Of a stretch of 64,000 bases of DNA, positions 9,234-18,496 are shown one piece after another (positions within the stretch are counted from its first letter, which is position 1; each line of letters starts with the position of its first letter). Source of the stretch: Solibacillus silvestris. GTDB taxonomy: Bacteria; Bacillota; Bacilli; Bacillales_A; Planococcaceae. The stretch spans positions 3,194,501 through 3,258,500 of the forward strand of contig CP014609.1 of NCBI GenBank assembly GCA_001586195.1, written 5' to 3'. The position numbers and the translations under genes are program-made. The notes beneath the pieces are model-generated. The model worked only from the letters and a program-made list of their open reading frames with translations. It was not told the DNA's origin and did not search any database.

Positions 9234-10131
9234 AAAGATTTTAGAAGTAAAAGGATTAAAACAATATTTCGGTACTGCTAAAGAGCCTATTAAAGCGGTT
9301 GACGGCATTAGCTTCGACGTTTATGAAGGCGAAACACTTGGACTAGTGGGTGAATCAGGCTGTGGTAAATCAACAACAGGACGTTCAATTATACGCCTGT
9401 ATGATATAACAGAAGGTGAAATTTTATTTAACCAAAAAAACGTGAATTCTTATTCTTCACGAAAGGAATCGATGCAATTCAACCGCGACATGCAAATGAT
9501 TTTTCAAGATCCCTACGCATCGTTAAACCCGCGGATGACAGCTGGTGAAATTATTGCGGAAGGCTATGATATCCACGGCCTTCACAAAAATAAAAAAGAG
9601 CGTCAAGAAAAAATTGGAGAGCTGTTAGAATCTGTTGGTTTAAACCGTGAGCATGCAAACCGTTATGCACATGAATTTTCAGGCGGTCAACGTCAACGTA
9701 TTGGGATTGCCCGCGCATTAAGCTTGGATCCAAGCTTCATTATTGCGGATGAGCCAATTTCTGCACTAGACGTATCTATTCAAGCTCAAGTCGTTAACTT
9801 ATTAAAGCAGCTACAAAAAGAACGTGGTTTAACATATTTATTCATTGCCCATGATTTATCAATGGTGAAGTATATCTCGGATCGTATTGCTGTTATGTAT
9901 CGCGGAAAAATTTTAGAGTTAGGTGATGCGGACGAGATTTACAACAATCCGATTCATCCTTATACAAAGTCTTTACTTTCTGCCGTACCTCAACCAAACC
10001 CTGAGTATGAGCGTAAACGTGTTCGTATACCATACAAGCATGAAGAAACACCAGAAAATGCGGAGACTTTAGAAGCACGTCCAGGGCATTTTGTATTTGC
10101 CACAAAACAGCAACTTGCCAGCTGGTTATAA
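9226..10131 (+). CDS. oppF: Oligopeptide ABC transporter ATP-binding protein OppF
   Basis: Second ATPase of the transporter, 301 residues. Walker [11 protein letters not shown]-loop [14 protein letters not shown], signature FSGGQRQR, Walker B FIIADEP and switch [12 protein letters not shown] are intact. The C-terminal extension [19 protein letters not shown] is typical of OppF/DppF. The true start is ATG 9226, with GAGGAGG upstream, which overlaps the end of oppD by 8 bases; a longer frame beginning at 9088 lies inside oppD and is not expressed from a visible site. It closes the operon ahead of a strong terminator. Confidence 0.93.
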   Translation: MRKKILEVKGLKQYFGTAKEPIKAVDGISFDVYEGETLGLVGESGCGKSTTGRSIIRLYDITEGEILFNQKNVNSYSSRKESMQFNRDMQMIFQDPYASLNPRMTAGEIIAEGYDIHGLHKNKKERQEKIGELLESVGLNREHANRYAHEFSGGQRQRIGIARALSLDPSFIIADEPISALDVSIQAQVVNLLKQLQKERGLTYLFIAHDLSMVKYISDRIAVMYRGKILELGDADEIYNNPIHPYTKSLLSAVPQPNPEYERKRVRIPYKHEETPENAETLEARPGHFVFATKQQLASWL

Positions 10132-10137
10132 ATAGAG

Positions 10138-10172
10138 AGCCGAGTATCCAAATTGAGTACTCGGCTTTTTCC
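10138..10172 (+). terminator. Terminator of the opp operon
   Basis: GCCGAGTA (10139-10146) pairs with TACTCGGC (10158-10165), followed by a T run, 7 bases after the oppF stop codon. Confidence 0.9.
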
Positions 10173-10252
10173 ATTATAGTGGTCCAATTTCTCTACCATT
10201 TTCTCACTCCTTCATTGCAAAGGATTGGAAAATGACCCTTATATTTTTCATG

Positions 10253-10280
10253 AAAAATAGCCTCGACAAAATCGAGGCTA
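10253..10280 (-). terminator. Terminator of the acyl-CoA ligase gene
   Basis: Stem TAGCCTCGA / TCGAGGCTA with a 5-base loop. On the minus strand it is followed by a T run (A run at 10253-10257), just after the stop codon of the ligase gene. Confidence 0.85.
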
Positions 10281-10285
10281 TCATT

Positions 10286-11773
10286 TTATATCGTTTGTTT
10301 TGGTCTTAATGTATGCTTCAGTACTTTACCGGAAGCATTACGTGGCAGTTGATCGATAAAGTCAACTTCAAATGGAACTTTATATTTTGCAAGCTGTGTC
10401 ATGCAATAGTCCAGTACATCTTGTTCCATTAGTTGTTTGTCTTCCTTTAATACAACAAACGCCTTAGGAACTTCACCGTAAACTTCATGCGGGATCCCTA
10501 CGACCGCGGCTTCCAGAATTTGAGGCATTTGGTACAGTACTTCTTCCACTTCAATTGGGTAAATATTTTCGCCTCCACGAATGATCATATCCTTTTTGCG
10601 ATCTACAATATATAAATAGCCTTCCTCATCAAAACGGCCTAAATCTCCTGTATACAGCCACCCATCCTGAATCGACATGGCTGTTTCTTCCGGTGCGCGC
10701 AAATATCCCTTCATTACTTGGGGACCTCTCACGCAAATTTCACCGACTTCCCCTAGTGGCACAATTTCACCATTTGCATCGCGTAACTGAATATCCGTCC
10801 TTGCTAACGGTTTGCCTACTGAACCGATTTTAAACAGTGCCCCATCATCCAGCAATGAGCTGGCTGCGGGTGAATTTTCCGTTTGCCCATATAAGTTCTG
10901 TACTTTTACATTAGGGAATGTATCCTTTAGACGCTTCACAAGCTCATACGGCATTGGTGCAGCCCCATAGCAGAACAGGCGCAGTTCACTAAAATCATAG
11001 GACTGCAGCCCAGGTTTATTTAATAAAATGGTATACATTGCCGGTACCCCAAAGAAAATAGATGCCTTTGTTTCAACTAAATTTTTCAAAGTCTGGTCTG
11101 GTGAAAATGCCTCTTCAATAAGAACTGCACCCCCCTTATAAATTGTCGGCACTGCAAATACATGACTGCCTGCACAATGGAATAAAGGTGTACAAATAAA
11201 CATGCGGTCCTCACTTGTCATATTCATTGAGTCAGACCAGATTTGCGCCGTCTCTAAAATGTTTCGGTGACTGAGCATAACCCCTTTTGGTTTTCCCGTC
11301 GTTCCGGATGTATACATAACAACTGACGTGTCCTCGAGCTCTAACTCCGGCATTGTTGGAGAATTACTTTGTTCATTTAAAATGTTTTTGATTTGTGATA
11401 GTGAAAGAATTTCCTGAAAACCATGTGTCGTGAGATCAATCGTCTCTTGCAGTTTTTCATCATAAATTAACACTTTTGCTTCTGAATGCTTAAATATAAA
11501 ATCGACTTCAGGAGGAGCAAGTTTTGTATTCACAGGCATTACGGTTAAGCCTGCGAGCTGCACACCATAATAAACAGCCATAAATAAATGGGAGTTTAGG
11601 GCAAACTCTGCTACAATATCATTCTTTTGAAAACCTTTTTCAATTAGATAACCGGCAATTTTCCGGGAATTATCCAGAAGTTCATCGTATGTCCATACTT
11701 CATTTTCAAATTGAATAGCCGTTGCATTCGGTGTCTCCAGAGCTTGGTCAACTAATGCCTGTAAAACCGTCAT
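10286..11773 (-). CDS. Class I adenylate-forming acyl-CoA ligase
   Basis: AMP-forming fatty/aromatic acyl-CoA synthetase of 495 residues. The ATP-binding P-loop-like motif YTSGTTGKPKGVML lies around residue 152, the YGQTE motif around 290, the adenylation motif YTGDLGRFDEEGYLYIVDRKKDMII around 370-395, and the catalytic lysine region LPRNASGKVLKH at the C-terminus. It activates a carboxylic acid with ATP and transfers it to CoA. The length is typical of FadD/MenE-like members. GGGGGATG lies 5 bases upstream. It is a single-gene unit; no beta-oxidation genes are adjacent, so the acyl chain is not predictable. Confidence 0.88.
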   Translation of the reverse strand: MTVLQALVDQALETPNATAIQFENEVWTYDELLDNSRKIAGYLIEKGFQKNDIVAEFALNSHLFMAVYYGVQLAGLTVMPVNTKLAPPEVDFIFKHSEAKVLIYDEKLQETIDLTTHGFQEILSLSQIKNILNEQSNSPTMPELELEDTSVVMYTSGTTGKPKGVMLSHRNILETAQIWSDSMNMTSEDRMFICTPLFHCAGSHVFAVPTIYKGGAVLIEEAFSPDQTLKNLVETKASIFFGVPAMYTILLNKPGLQSYDFSELRLFCYGAAPMPYELVKRLKDTFPNVKVQNLYGQTENSPAASSLLDDGALFKIGSVGKPLARTDIQLRDANGEIVPLGEVGEICVRGPQVMKGYLRAPEETAMSIQDGWLYTGDLGRFDEEGYLYIVDRKKDMIIRGGENIYPIEVEEVLYQMPQILEAAVVGIPHEVYGEVPKAFVVLKEDKQLMEQDVLDYCMTQLAKYKVPFEVDFIDQLPRNASGKVLKHTLRPKQTI

Positions 11774-12078
11774 TTAACATCCCCCTTAGTATATAAATAT
11801 CTTAATATTCTAAATTTTAACAATTTATAGCTGCCTAATGCAATATTTTCATTTTTTATTTTTTTCAACTAATGAAAATTGAATTATTTATTAAGTGCCG
11901 CGAATGGTATACGTTTATTTTGGATAAGCTAGTTGTCAAATAAAGTTAATACATCCATTTTATTTGAACATAAAAACATTCAGAGTGGACAAATTAATGA
12001 TGAAGATTTTAAAAGGAAAGCAATCAAGATCAAGCGCCTTTTTCTTCATTATTGCTAAATCAAAGAGGAGGAAAGCTA
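11774..12078. other. Intergenic region with an imperfect long stem
   Basis: AT-rich divergent region between the acyl-CoA ligase and DUF1540 genes. The only structure I see is an imperfect stem at about 11996-12056, pairing AATGATGAAGA with TCTTCATTATT and AAAAGG with CCTTTT around a loop of about 20 bases. It ends just ahead of the DUF1540 ribosome binding site. A reading frame through it has no ribosome binding site, so I do not call a gene. Confidence 0.4.
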
Positions 12079-12309
12079 ATGCCAACTTTAGAGGTGAAAT
12101 GTACTGTATCAGATTGTTTTTTCCATGCAAAGGGAAATTTTTGTGGGGCAGAAAAAATAGAAATTGATATGGAAGGTATAACCAACAAAAAAGAACGGAC
12201 GGAGTTTGCTTCTGATTTTGATTTGCAAGCCCCTAAACAAAAAGAAGCGAAGTCGTCCAGCGACACTTGCTGCAAAACGTTTATTTCTAAAAAAGATAAG
12301 CAGCACTAA
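12079..12309 (+). CDS. DUF1540 domain protein
   Basis: Small Cys-rich protein of 76 residues. The DUF1540 core is visible: VKCTVSDCFFHAKGNFCGAEKIEI at the N-terminus and DTCCKTFI near the C-terminus, giving cysteines that could bind a metal. The ATG at 12079 has AGAGGAGG 8 bases upstream, which decides against the longer frame. The family is common in spore formers and clostridia; its function is unknown. A lysine-rich tail follows the domain. It is a stand-alone gene with its own terminator. Confidence 0.85.
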   Translation: MPTLEVKCTVSDCFFHAKGNFCGAEKIEIDMEGITNKKERTEFASDFDLQAPKQKEAKSSSDTCCKTFISKKDKQH

Positions 12310-12316
12310 TTAATTT

Positions 12317-12357
12317 TGAAGAAGCTGTCTAGAAAGTATAAGACAGCTTCCTTTTTC
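12317..12357 (+). terminator. Intrinsic terminator after the DUF1540 gene
   Basis: GAAGCTGTCT (12321-12330) pairs with AGACAGCTTC (12341-12350) around a 10-base loop and is followed by CTTTTT. It sits between two convergent genes. Confidence 0.88.
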
Positions 12358-12365
12358 ATAAAAAT

Positions 12366-12602
12366 TTAATGCGGACCATTGCCACCTAATTGCCCACCAG
12401 GTACCTCACTGATTTTATAAGTACTGCTGTCGACTTCCAGATTTTCTGTTAATGGTCGAAGCGGCATTTCATCAGTGGTCTTTACTTCCTGTTCCTTGGC
12501 AAGTAAAGCAAGCGTGTCATTATAAGAAAGACCGGACGCTGCATTCAATCTCTTTACTTCATCAACATCTGTTCCTGCTTCTGTGAATTTTTTCTCGTTC
12601 AT
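12366..12602 (-). CDS. Hypothetical small protein, possibly spore-associated
   Basis: Protein of 78 residues with a strong ribosome binding site (AGGAGGTGG, about 5 bases before the ATG at 12602). The N-terminal part FTEAGTDVDEVKRLNAASG recalls the F-x-(S/T)-x-T-(D/N)-x-x-x-V-(K/R)-x-x-N pattern of gamma-type small acid-soluble spore proteins, but there is only one copy and the rest is unlike them. The C-terminus is Gly-rich (EVPGGQLGGNGPH). The spore assignment is a guess. It lies downstream of, and parallel to, an MFS gene. Confidence 0.6.
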   Translation of the reverse strand: MNEKKFTEAGTDVDEVKRLNAASGLSYNDTLALLAKEQEVKTTDEMPLRPLTENLEVDSSTYKISEVPGGQLGGNGPH

Positions 12603-12661
12603 TCATCCACCTCCTCAATTACTAGGATGTGCGATGAACAATTGTTTATGTAATTACTCGC

Positions 12662-13924
12662 TCAAGTCGACATTGTTTCTGTAACAGATCCTTCTTTGTA
12701 TAACATAATTCCAATTAAACCGACTAAAGAAAAAATAACTGGAATACTAAAGCCGTAAAAGTACCCATTTTGTAAATTTAACGAGCTTGCCTGAACATAG
12801 TCTAATATTGCACCTAAAAAAATCGGCAATAGGACGGCACTTAAAAAGCCTCCTGTATTGGCAAATCCCGATACAATGCCAGACTCTTTCATTGGGAATG
12901 ACTGCCGTACAGCAGCAAATGTCAATGCACTTGCTCCATATCCGAAGCCGATGAGGAAGAAAAGAACAATAACTCCGATCACGGACGGATATCCTTGAAA
13001 TAAAAGAAACATAAACCAGCTTGCAAAAACAATCGTTTGCACTGCTATATAAGGTTTTTTAATCGATTCATACATACTTGCAACCCAGCTCATAAAAGGC
13101 GCACCAATAATTGCACCAACAAGCCCAACCATAATTAACTGACTGGCCTGTGACCGGCTCATTTCGTAAAGATCCATTCCGTACGGCACCGCCCACGAAC
13201 TGATAAATCCAACATAGCCACCCACTACCCCAAAATGGCATAAAAATAATGCCCATGCTTGACGGCTGGAAAAGACTCTTTTTACGATGCCAGCTGTTTT
13301 TTCGCGTTGGACAGGCTCAGTTACTACAGGCGTAATTTGCGGGAAAGCCTTTTTTGCTTGTTTTATCAGGACAACATATAATAGTACTCCGCATATGCTT
13401 ACAAGAAGTCCCAATGAGAAAAATGCCCCTCTCCATCCAAGGAGTCCAATCCATGCCGAAAATGGAACAGTCGCCAACAAGAACCCTAAACTGCCTGTCA
13501 TACCGGCAAAACCAACTAAACGGACAAATTCCTTTTTATAAAACCACTGTCCTAATATGAGCATCATATTAACCCAAATGGTCGCATCCCCTATTCCGGT
13601 AAAAATTCGCGAAAGAAATAATACCGATTCATGCGTTCCTACACTGTAAAGAACCGTTCCCACTCCGGCAAGGACTGCTCCAAAAATAAGAAAAAAATTT
13701 GGTCCAAAGCGATCCGCCAAAATCCCCATTGGAATTTGAAGACTTGTATAAACAAAAAATTGAACACCTGTAATTAATCCGATTGTGGTGGCCGTGATAT
13801 TAAAGTCATTCATTAATTGATCAGTAATCAATCCAGGCGCTGTCCGCTGACTAGCCATTAACAAATACGTAAGCAATACCGAAACAAATACTACCCATCT
13901 GTACTTACTGTTCTGTTTTTCCAA
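12662..13924 (-). CDS. MFS transporter
   Basis: Major facilitator protein of 420 residues with about 12 hydrophobic segments split into two halves by a basic loop near residues 195-215 (IKQAKKAFPQI, VQREKTAGIVKRV). The loop 2-3 motif is seen as GILADRFGPNFFLIFGA, matching the G-x-L-(A/S)-D-(R/K)-x-G signature. It begins with a TTG at 13924, with GGGAG about 10 bases upstream. It resembles anion/organic-acid or nitrate-type MFS carriers in general layout, but no substrate can be assigned. Monocistronic by appearance. Confidence 0.85.
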   Translation of the reverse strand: MEKQNSKYRWVVFVSVLLTYLLMASQRTAPGLITDQLMNDFNITATTIGLITGVQFFVYTSLQIPMGILADRFGPNFFLIFGAVLAGVGTVLYSVGTHESVLFLSRIFTGIGDATIWVNMMLILGQWFYKKEFVRLVGFAGMTGSLGFLLATVPFSAWIGLLGWRGAFFSLGLLVSICGVLLYVVLIKQAKKAFPQITPVVTEPVQREKTAGIVKRVFSSRQAWALFLCHFGVVGGYVGFISSWAVPYGMDLYEMSRSQASQLIMVGLVGAIIGAPFMSWVASMYESIKKPYIAVQTIVFASWFMFLLFQGYPSVIGVIVLFFLIGFGYGASALTFAAVRQSFPMKESGIVSGFANTGGFLSAVLLPIFLGAILDYVQASSLNLQNGYFYGFSIPVIFSLVGLIGIMLYKEGSVTETMST

Positions 13925-14149
13925 TGATCACGACTCCCATAATGTTTTTCTTTACACATTGAATTGTTTAATTGCGAGTTCCTTATCATCATCCATTTTA
14001 TGAAAGAACTTTGCATGTTATCTTTTCAAGCCTTCACTTTCATAAAGTTATATACACTACATATAAATAACAGTATGCAGGGTATGATGCATATTGTTAT
14101 TTAAGAAAAAATAAATGAAGGAAGTGAAACTATTCTTCAAATTGGTCCA

Positions 14150-14752
14150 ATGCCTGTTAGTACTGTTCGATTAGATTGTGGACCGAATCAATTGGTATAT
14201 TATCCTCATGTTTCTTACAAGTGGGATCATTTATGGGAAAACGAGATGAATGAGGCGATTAAGGAGCAAGTACAAAAGCAAATTGCACAGCAAGTTGGTG
14301 AAATGCCGACAACTGTAGAAGAAATGCTGGGGCTATACGAAATAAAAAACAATCAGCGGCAAGTGCTAAGTTTGAGTCTTTCCAATTATACGTATCATCA
14401 AAAGGCCGCGCATGGGATGACGACAATCCAATCACTGACATTTGATATTGAAAAAAAGAAGCTATGTACACTTAAAGATTTATTTAAACCGGGCAGCAAC
14501 TATGTTAGAAGACTTTCTGCTCTTGTCGATATTCAAATACAGGAGCGAGACCTCCCTACATTAGGAGATTTTCGGGGTATAAGTCCAGATCAGGATTTTT
14601 ATATTGCAGATAAAACACTCGTTATTTATTTTCAATTATATGAGATTACTCCATATGTAGTAGGTTTACCAATGTTTCCGATTTCTGTTTTTGATTTGGC
14701 TGATATTATCGACGAATCCGGCCCGCTCGGCAGATTGGCAACTAACGGTTAA
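14150..14752 (+). CDS. DUF3298/RsiV-like domain protein
   Basis: Protein of about 200 residues, all of it a DUF3298-type domain: conserved LSLSLSNYTYHQKAAHGMTT, then LTFDIEKKKLCTLKDLFKPGSNYV, and FYIADKTLVIYFQLYEITPYVVGLP. Members occur as extracellular domains of anti-sigma factors such as RsiV, and as free-standing soluble proteins, as here; there is no membrane segment or signal peptide. The start is uncertain: the ATG at 14150 has no ribosome binding site at a normal distance, whereas AAGGAAG (14118-14124) lies 7 bases before an in-frame ATT at 14132. Function unknown. Confidence 0.78.
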   Translation: MPVSTVRLDCGPNQLVYYPHVSYKWDHLWENEMNEAIKEQVQKQIAQQVGEMPTTVEEMLGLYEIKNNQRQVLSLSLSNYTYHQKAAHGMTTIQSLTFDIEKKKLCTLKDLFKPGSNYVRRLSALVDIQIQERDLPTLGDFRGISPDQDFYIADKTLVIYFQLYEITPYVVGLPMFPISVFDLADIIDESGPLGRLATNG

Positions 14753-14764
14753 AGTTAAGTGAAA

Positions 14765-14806
14765 TGTACTATATTTTCAGATTCAAAATATAGTACATTT
14801 TTTTCA
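14765..14806 (+). terminator. Intrinsic terminator after the DUF3298 gene
   Basis: Perfect 13-bp stem TGTACTATATTTT / AAAATATAGTACA (14765-14777 with 14785-14797), a 7-base loop and a following T run. It also lies directly after the convergent laccase gene. Confidence 0.9.
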
Positions 14807-14812
14807 ATTTAG

Positions 14813-16432
14813 TTAATGGTCATCAATATGCGGTGGCTGCACGGGATGGGCATCGTTAATAACGCGAATCGGTCGCATCATATCATGATCTTCATGCTCA
14901 AGAAAATGACAGTGCCACATATAATCCCCTGTATGTTCTTTCCAATGCATAATAATTTTCGTTACTTTTCCAATGTCCGCTTTTACAGTATCCTTCCAAC
15001 CTCTTTCATAATCTCTCGGTTTTTCCGGCTCACCTGTAAACTCTAATTTCCCTTCCGAAACATATAGATCTACATTAAACGGTCTACGCTCCAATATTTT
15101 GAACTGTACTAAATGGAGATGGATTGGATGATGGACTGGTGTCGTATTTATAAAGTTCCAAATCTCTATACTATCTAACGAAGGCTTTTCTGTTGCGGGA
15201 TCATGGTACATTTTATTATCCAGCATGAGCATAAGCCTGCCATAACGGTCTAGAGAAGATGTTAAAGGCAGATTACGAATGGTATGTGCATGATGCTCAT
15301 GTAAATCCATCGCTGGTTCCAACAATGTAGGTATTTGGCTTGTATCTTCTCGCCTTAGAGGTAAGTTCACAATGAATTTCATAATGACATTCGTATGTTC
15401 ATCTGCAAACTCCTCATCATCATTCATCAGAAAAATTTCTTCATTCGCAAATTTACTAAAATCAATAATTACATCTATACGCTCAGCAGGATTTAATTCA
15501 GCTGTGATGATTTTCGTTGTTGCAGCTAAAAATCCGCCATCTGTTCCAATCTGGTTCATTTCTTCTTCATTTGAGAGACGTAGTTTGTAACTTCTACGGT
15601 TTGAGCCATTTAATATTCGGAAGCGATATTTTCTCGGCTCAACATTTAAATATGGCCATACCTTCCCATTTACAATAACTGTATTTCCAACATAGCCTAA
15701 CGTAACAGTCGGATCCGGCAGTGGAAGCTGGTCAGGTACAGGTAGAGGAAATGGGGGAGCAAGTTTCGTTGGATAAAAAATAGAACCATCTTCATTAAAG
15801 GAGCGATCCTGAATGAGCAATGGTATTTCGTAATCTCCCTTTGGCAGTTTTAATCTTTCCTCCAAAGAATCACGAAGCAAATAAAATCCTGCCAATCCTG
15901 CCACAACGTTTAATCTTGTAAGTGCCATCGCATGGTCGTGATACCACATAGTCGTACCCGGCTGATGGTTCGTATATGCATGCACTTCCTGTTTAAATAG
16001 TGGTCCTGTAGCAGCATAGTTTTTTGTATACCATGCTTCAGGGTGCCCGTCACTTGCAGAAGCGACATTCGCCCCATGTAAATGAACTACTGTTCGGACT
16101 TCTGCAGAATTGTTTACTCCATGCAGACTGTAATCTACCGGCAGAAAATGTTTATCGGGAAGTTTATTTAAATATTTCACATAAGTCGTAACATCTTTTT
16201 TTGCTTCAATTGTTGGACCAGGAACAATTCCATCATAGCCCCACACATCAGTATAAGGAAAGTCTTTATGAAATCGATGCCTTGCTTTAAGCATCTGGAT
16301 TTCATAATAGGAATTAGGCGGATAGTTATTGTTTGGTTTAGATCTTGCAACTCGCGGTATAACGAGTTTATCTTCAAATTTTGATATTGTAGCAGGATCT
16401 GCTGGGTTCACCGGCTGATCATTAATTTTCAA
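14813..16432 (-). CDS. cotA: CotA-like multicopper oxidase (spore coat laccase)
   Basis: Multicopper oxidase of 539 residues. The four copper-binding motifs are complete: HLHG (117-120), WYHDHAM (163-169), HPIHLH (435-440) and HCHFLEHEDHDMM (507-519), the latter with the type 1 copper Cys and axial Met. There is no signal peptide. Both the lack of export signal and the overall pattern match Bacillus subtilis CotA (513 residues), an outer spore-coat laccase that oxidises phenols and bilirubin and makes brown pigment. The start is a TTG at 16432 with AAGGATG about 9 bases upstream. It is slightly longer than CotA; spore location is inferred from the family. Confidence 0.88.
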   Translation of the reverse strand: MKINDQPVNPADPATISKFEDKLVIPRVARSKPNNNYPPNSYYEIQMLKARHRFHKDFPYTDVWGYDGIVPGPTIEAKKDVTTYVKYLNKLPDKHFLPVDYSLHGVNNSAEVRTVVHLHGANVASASDGHPEAWYTKNYAATGPLFKQEVHAYTNHQPGTTMWYHDHAMALTRLNVVAGLAGFYLLRDSLEERLKLPKGDYEIPLLIQDRSFNEDGSIFYPTKLAPPFPLPVPDQLPLPDPTVTLGYVGNTVIVNGKVWPYLNVEPRKYRFRILNGSNRRSYKLRLSNEEEMNQIGTDGGFLAATTKIITAELNPAERIDVIIDFSKFANEEIFLMNDDEEFADEHTNVIMKFIVNLPLRREDTSQIPTLLEPAMDLHEHHAHTIRNLPLTSSLDRYGRLMLMLDNKMYHDPATEKPSLDSIEIWNFINTTPVHHPIHLHLVQFKILERRPFNVDLYVSEGKLEFTGEPEKPRDYERGWKDTVKADIGKVTKIIMHWKEHTGDYMWHCHFLEHEDHDMMRPIRVINDAHPVQPPHIDDH

Positions 16433-16576
16433 ATTGTCCCATCCTTCATTGTTTATTACTCTATTTTATTCTCTATATAATTAGGCGTTCCACATTATTT
16501 GAAATCCGACATTTATTCAAGTTTCCCGGACAGCAAACATACTGCAGCGAGTGGTTTGTTATATCCGTGCAACAGG

Positions 16577-17974
16577 TTAGATAATGAAAAGCGCTACAAT
16601 CGTCGTTACGATTAGTCCGATTATTACCGGTACAAGATTTCTTCGTGCCAGTTCAAATGGGCTAACATTACAAATGGCCGCTGCAGGAATTAACGCCCAT
16701 GGAACAAGTGTCCCGCCACCTACCCAAATAGCCGCAATTTGACCAAGAGCAGTCAATGTGGCCGTACCTTCTCCGATTGCCGTACCAAATAAATTTCCGA
16801 GTGAACCGACTAAAGAAATTCCGGAAAACCCTGATCCGTCCAGCCCTGTAATGGCTCCTACGCCCGTCAGTGTTACAACTGCAATTTCGGTTGTTAATGG
16901 TACGAGTGCCGCCAGTCCCATCCCTAGGTCATTCACAATACCATGTGAAGTTTCAGGCAGATGATTCCCGAGAATTGTAAGGAAACCTGCATCCCCTAAA
17001 TAAAAAAACGCCGCAATCGGGATGACCGGTCCAAATACTTTAAAACCAAACTGAAACCCTTTAATAAAGTAGCTTGTCGTTTGGTCGAGCCCTTTCTTTT
17101 TAAAAGCAATAACACAAAGAATAAGCAGGATAAATACAGAAGTTCCTCCTACCAGCGCTGTTGCATCTCCCCCTTGGAGATCAAAAATAGCCATTGCAAC
17201 AACATCCAATACAAAGGCAACCGGAATGAGCAACGCAAACAATTTTTTCTGAGTCATCGATAATAGATTTTCTGTTTGCTCCAGCTCTTGCTCCGTACTA
17301 TTATCGTACGTTCCTACTAAAGGAATAGTGCCGCGCTTCATATCCCGTTTCAAAAAGTAAAATGCGACAACTGTCGTTACAACCCCCATCGTTATGACAA
17401 GCGGTATACTTGCCATCACGACATCCCCAACTGGAAGACCGGCAGCATCAGCCGTTAATTTTGGTGCACCTTGAATAATAAAATCACTGGATAACGCAAT
17501 CCCGTGACCGAATAAGTTCATCGCCATAGCCACACCTAATGCCGGCAGCCCCGCCCGTATTGCTACAGGCAATAAAACAGCTCCGAGCAGAGCTACTGCA
17601 GGAGATGGCCAGAAAAACCAGGAAATGATCATCATTAATATCCCGATTGTCCAAAATCCTAGTGTCGGGTTTTTTATGATTTTTGTAAAAGGTGCAATCA
17701 TTACTTCGTTAATTCCCGTTTTAGTTAGTACCCGACTCATGGCGACGATAATTGAGATAATTAAAATAGTAGATAAAAGTTCGGTAATTGCATAAATAAA
17801 GCTATTAAATACACCGCCTATTGACGCTACAAAATCCCCTGTTGCGACGAGAGCAATAACAAAAATCCCCACAATACTGATTAATGTTGTATCCAGGCGC
17901 CTCACCATAAAGATAATGATCAGCATGATAAAAACAACATAGATCCAGTGGAGAGCTGTTATCTCAATTCCCAT
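16577..17974 (-). CDS. Putative ion-transporter (IT) superfamily permease
   Basis: Polytopic membrane protein of 465 residues with about 11-12 hydrophobic segments and a hydrophilic loop near residues 215-245 (FLKRDMKRGTIP, EQELEQTENLL). Gly/Pro-rich re-entrant-like stretches (WPSPAVALLGAVLLP and GVGAITGLDGSGFSG, GNLFGTAIGEGTATL) resemble the hairpin loops of IT-superfamily carriers for organic anions. I cannot name the substrate; B. subtilis YhfA is a possible relative. AGAGGTTGGAG precedes the ATG. Monocistronic, between the laccase and a divergent zinc-ribbon gene. Confidence 0.7.
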   Translation of the reverse strand: MGIEITALHWIYVVFIMLIIIFMVRRLDTTLISIVGIFVIALVATGDFVASIGGVFNSFIYAITELLSTILIISIIVAMSRVLTKTGINEVMIAPFTKIIKNPTLGFWTIGILMMIISWFFWPSPAVALLGAVLLPVAIRAGLPALGVAMAMNLFGHGIALSSDFIIQGAPKLTADAAGLPVGDVVMASIPLVITMGVVTTVVAFYFLKRDMKRGTIPLVGTYDNSTEQELEQTENLLSMTQKKLFALLIPVAFVLDVVAMAIFDLQGGDATALVGGTSVFILLILCVIAFKKKGLDQTTSYFIKGFQFGFKVFGPVIPIAAFFYLGDAGFLTILGNHLPETSHGIVNDLGMGLAALVPLTTEIAVVTLTGVGAITGLDGSGFSGISLVGSLGNLFGTAIGEGTATLTALGQIAAIWVGGGTLVPWALIPAAAICNVSPFELARRNLVPVIIGLIVTTIVALFII

Positions 17975-18204
17975 ACTCCAACCTCTTTTCCTTTTTTACT
18001 TAGCATATGGAGAAAAAAGAAAGGTTGTGAGCGCCTAGTACCAATATATATATTTTAATCTTTCATGGTATTCGCCTAGATTCTATAAAATGGGACGCAA
18101 TGTTAGTAAGGCATTATTAAATGTAACTTCATCGGGCAATTGTGTTTAATTAATGGTGGAAAAGAGACATATTGCATACATACGATAAAAATAGAGGTGT
18201 GTTT

Positions 18205-18450
18205 ATGGCGATTTGTCCGTTGTGCAATGCATTAGAAAAAGTCAGCAAGGATTGTCCTTCTTGCAACAGTCCACTGCAGGATGGAGGAAAGGTAGCCGAT
18301 TATTCGGATCCATATGGACATTATAATGATGAAAATACCGTTAAGCTTGGGGATGGCTACCCTAATACTGCAAAAGATGAAATTTGTCCGCATTTACTTG
18401 TTTGCAAAGAGTGCAGCTTTGAGCAGGTTCTGTTTATACAGGAACAGTAA
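18205..18450 (+). CDS. Small zinc-ribbon protein
   Basis: Protein of 81 residues with four Cys knuckles: CPLC near the N-terminus, CPSC around residue 18, and later CPH and CKEC. This arrangement suggests one or two zinc ribbons. The ATG at 18205 follows AGAGGTG by 7 bases; an upstream in-frame ATG at 18172 lacks a site. Function unknown. It is convergent with gntP and shares the terminator between them. Confidence 0.75.
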   Translation: MAICPLCNALEKVSKDCPSCNSPLQDGGKVADYSDPYGHYNDENTVKLGDGYPNTAKDEICPHLLVCKECSFEQVLFIQEQ

Positions 18451-18454
18451 AAAA

Positions 18455-18481
18455 CATGTCCGAAACAAAGTTTCGGACATG
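18455..18481. terminator. Intrinsic terminator of the kdg/gntP operon, shared
   Basis: Perfect stem CATGTCCGAAAC / GTTTCGGACATG around a 3-base loop. On the minus strand it is followed by a T run (A run 18450-18454), 16 bases after the gntP stop codon. Confidence 0.88.
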
Positions 18482-18496
18482 CCATAATCAAAATTA

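Noticed and set aside
11964-12167. 67-codon frame overlapping the DUF1540 gene
   Set aside because: No ribosome binding site and no DUF1540 cysteine spacing; the AGAGGAGG site serves the other frame.
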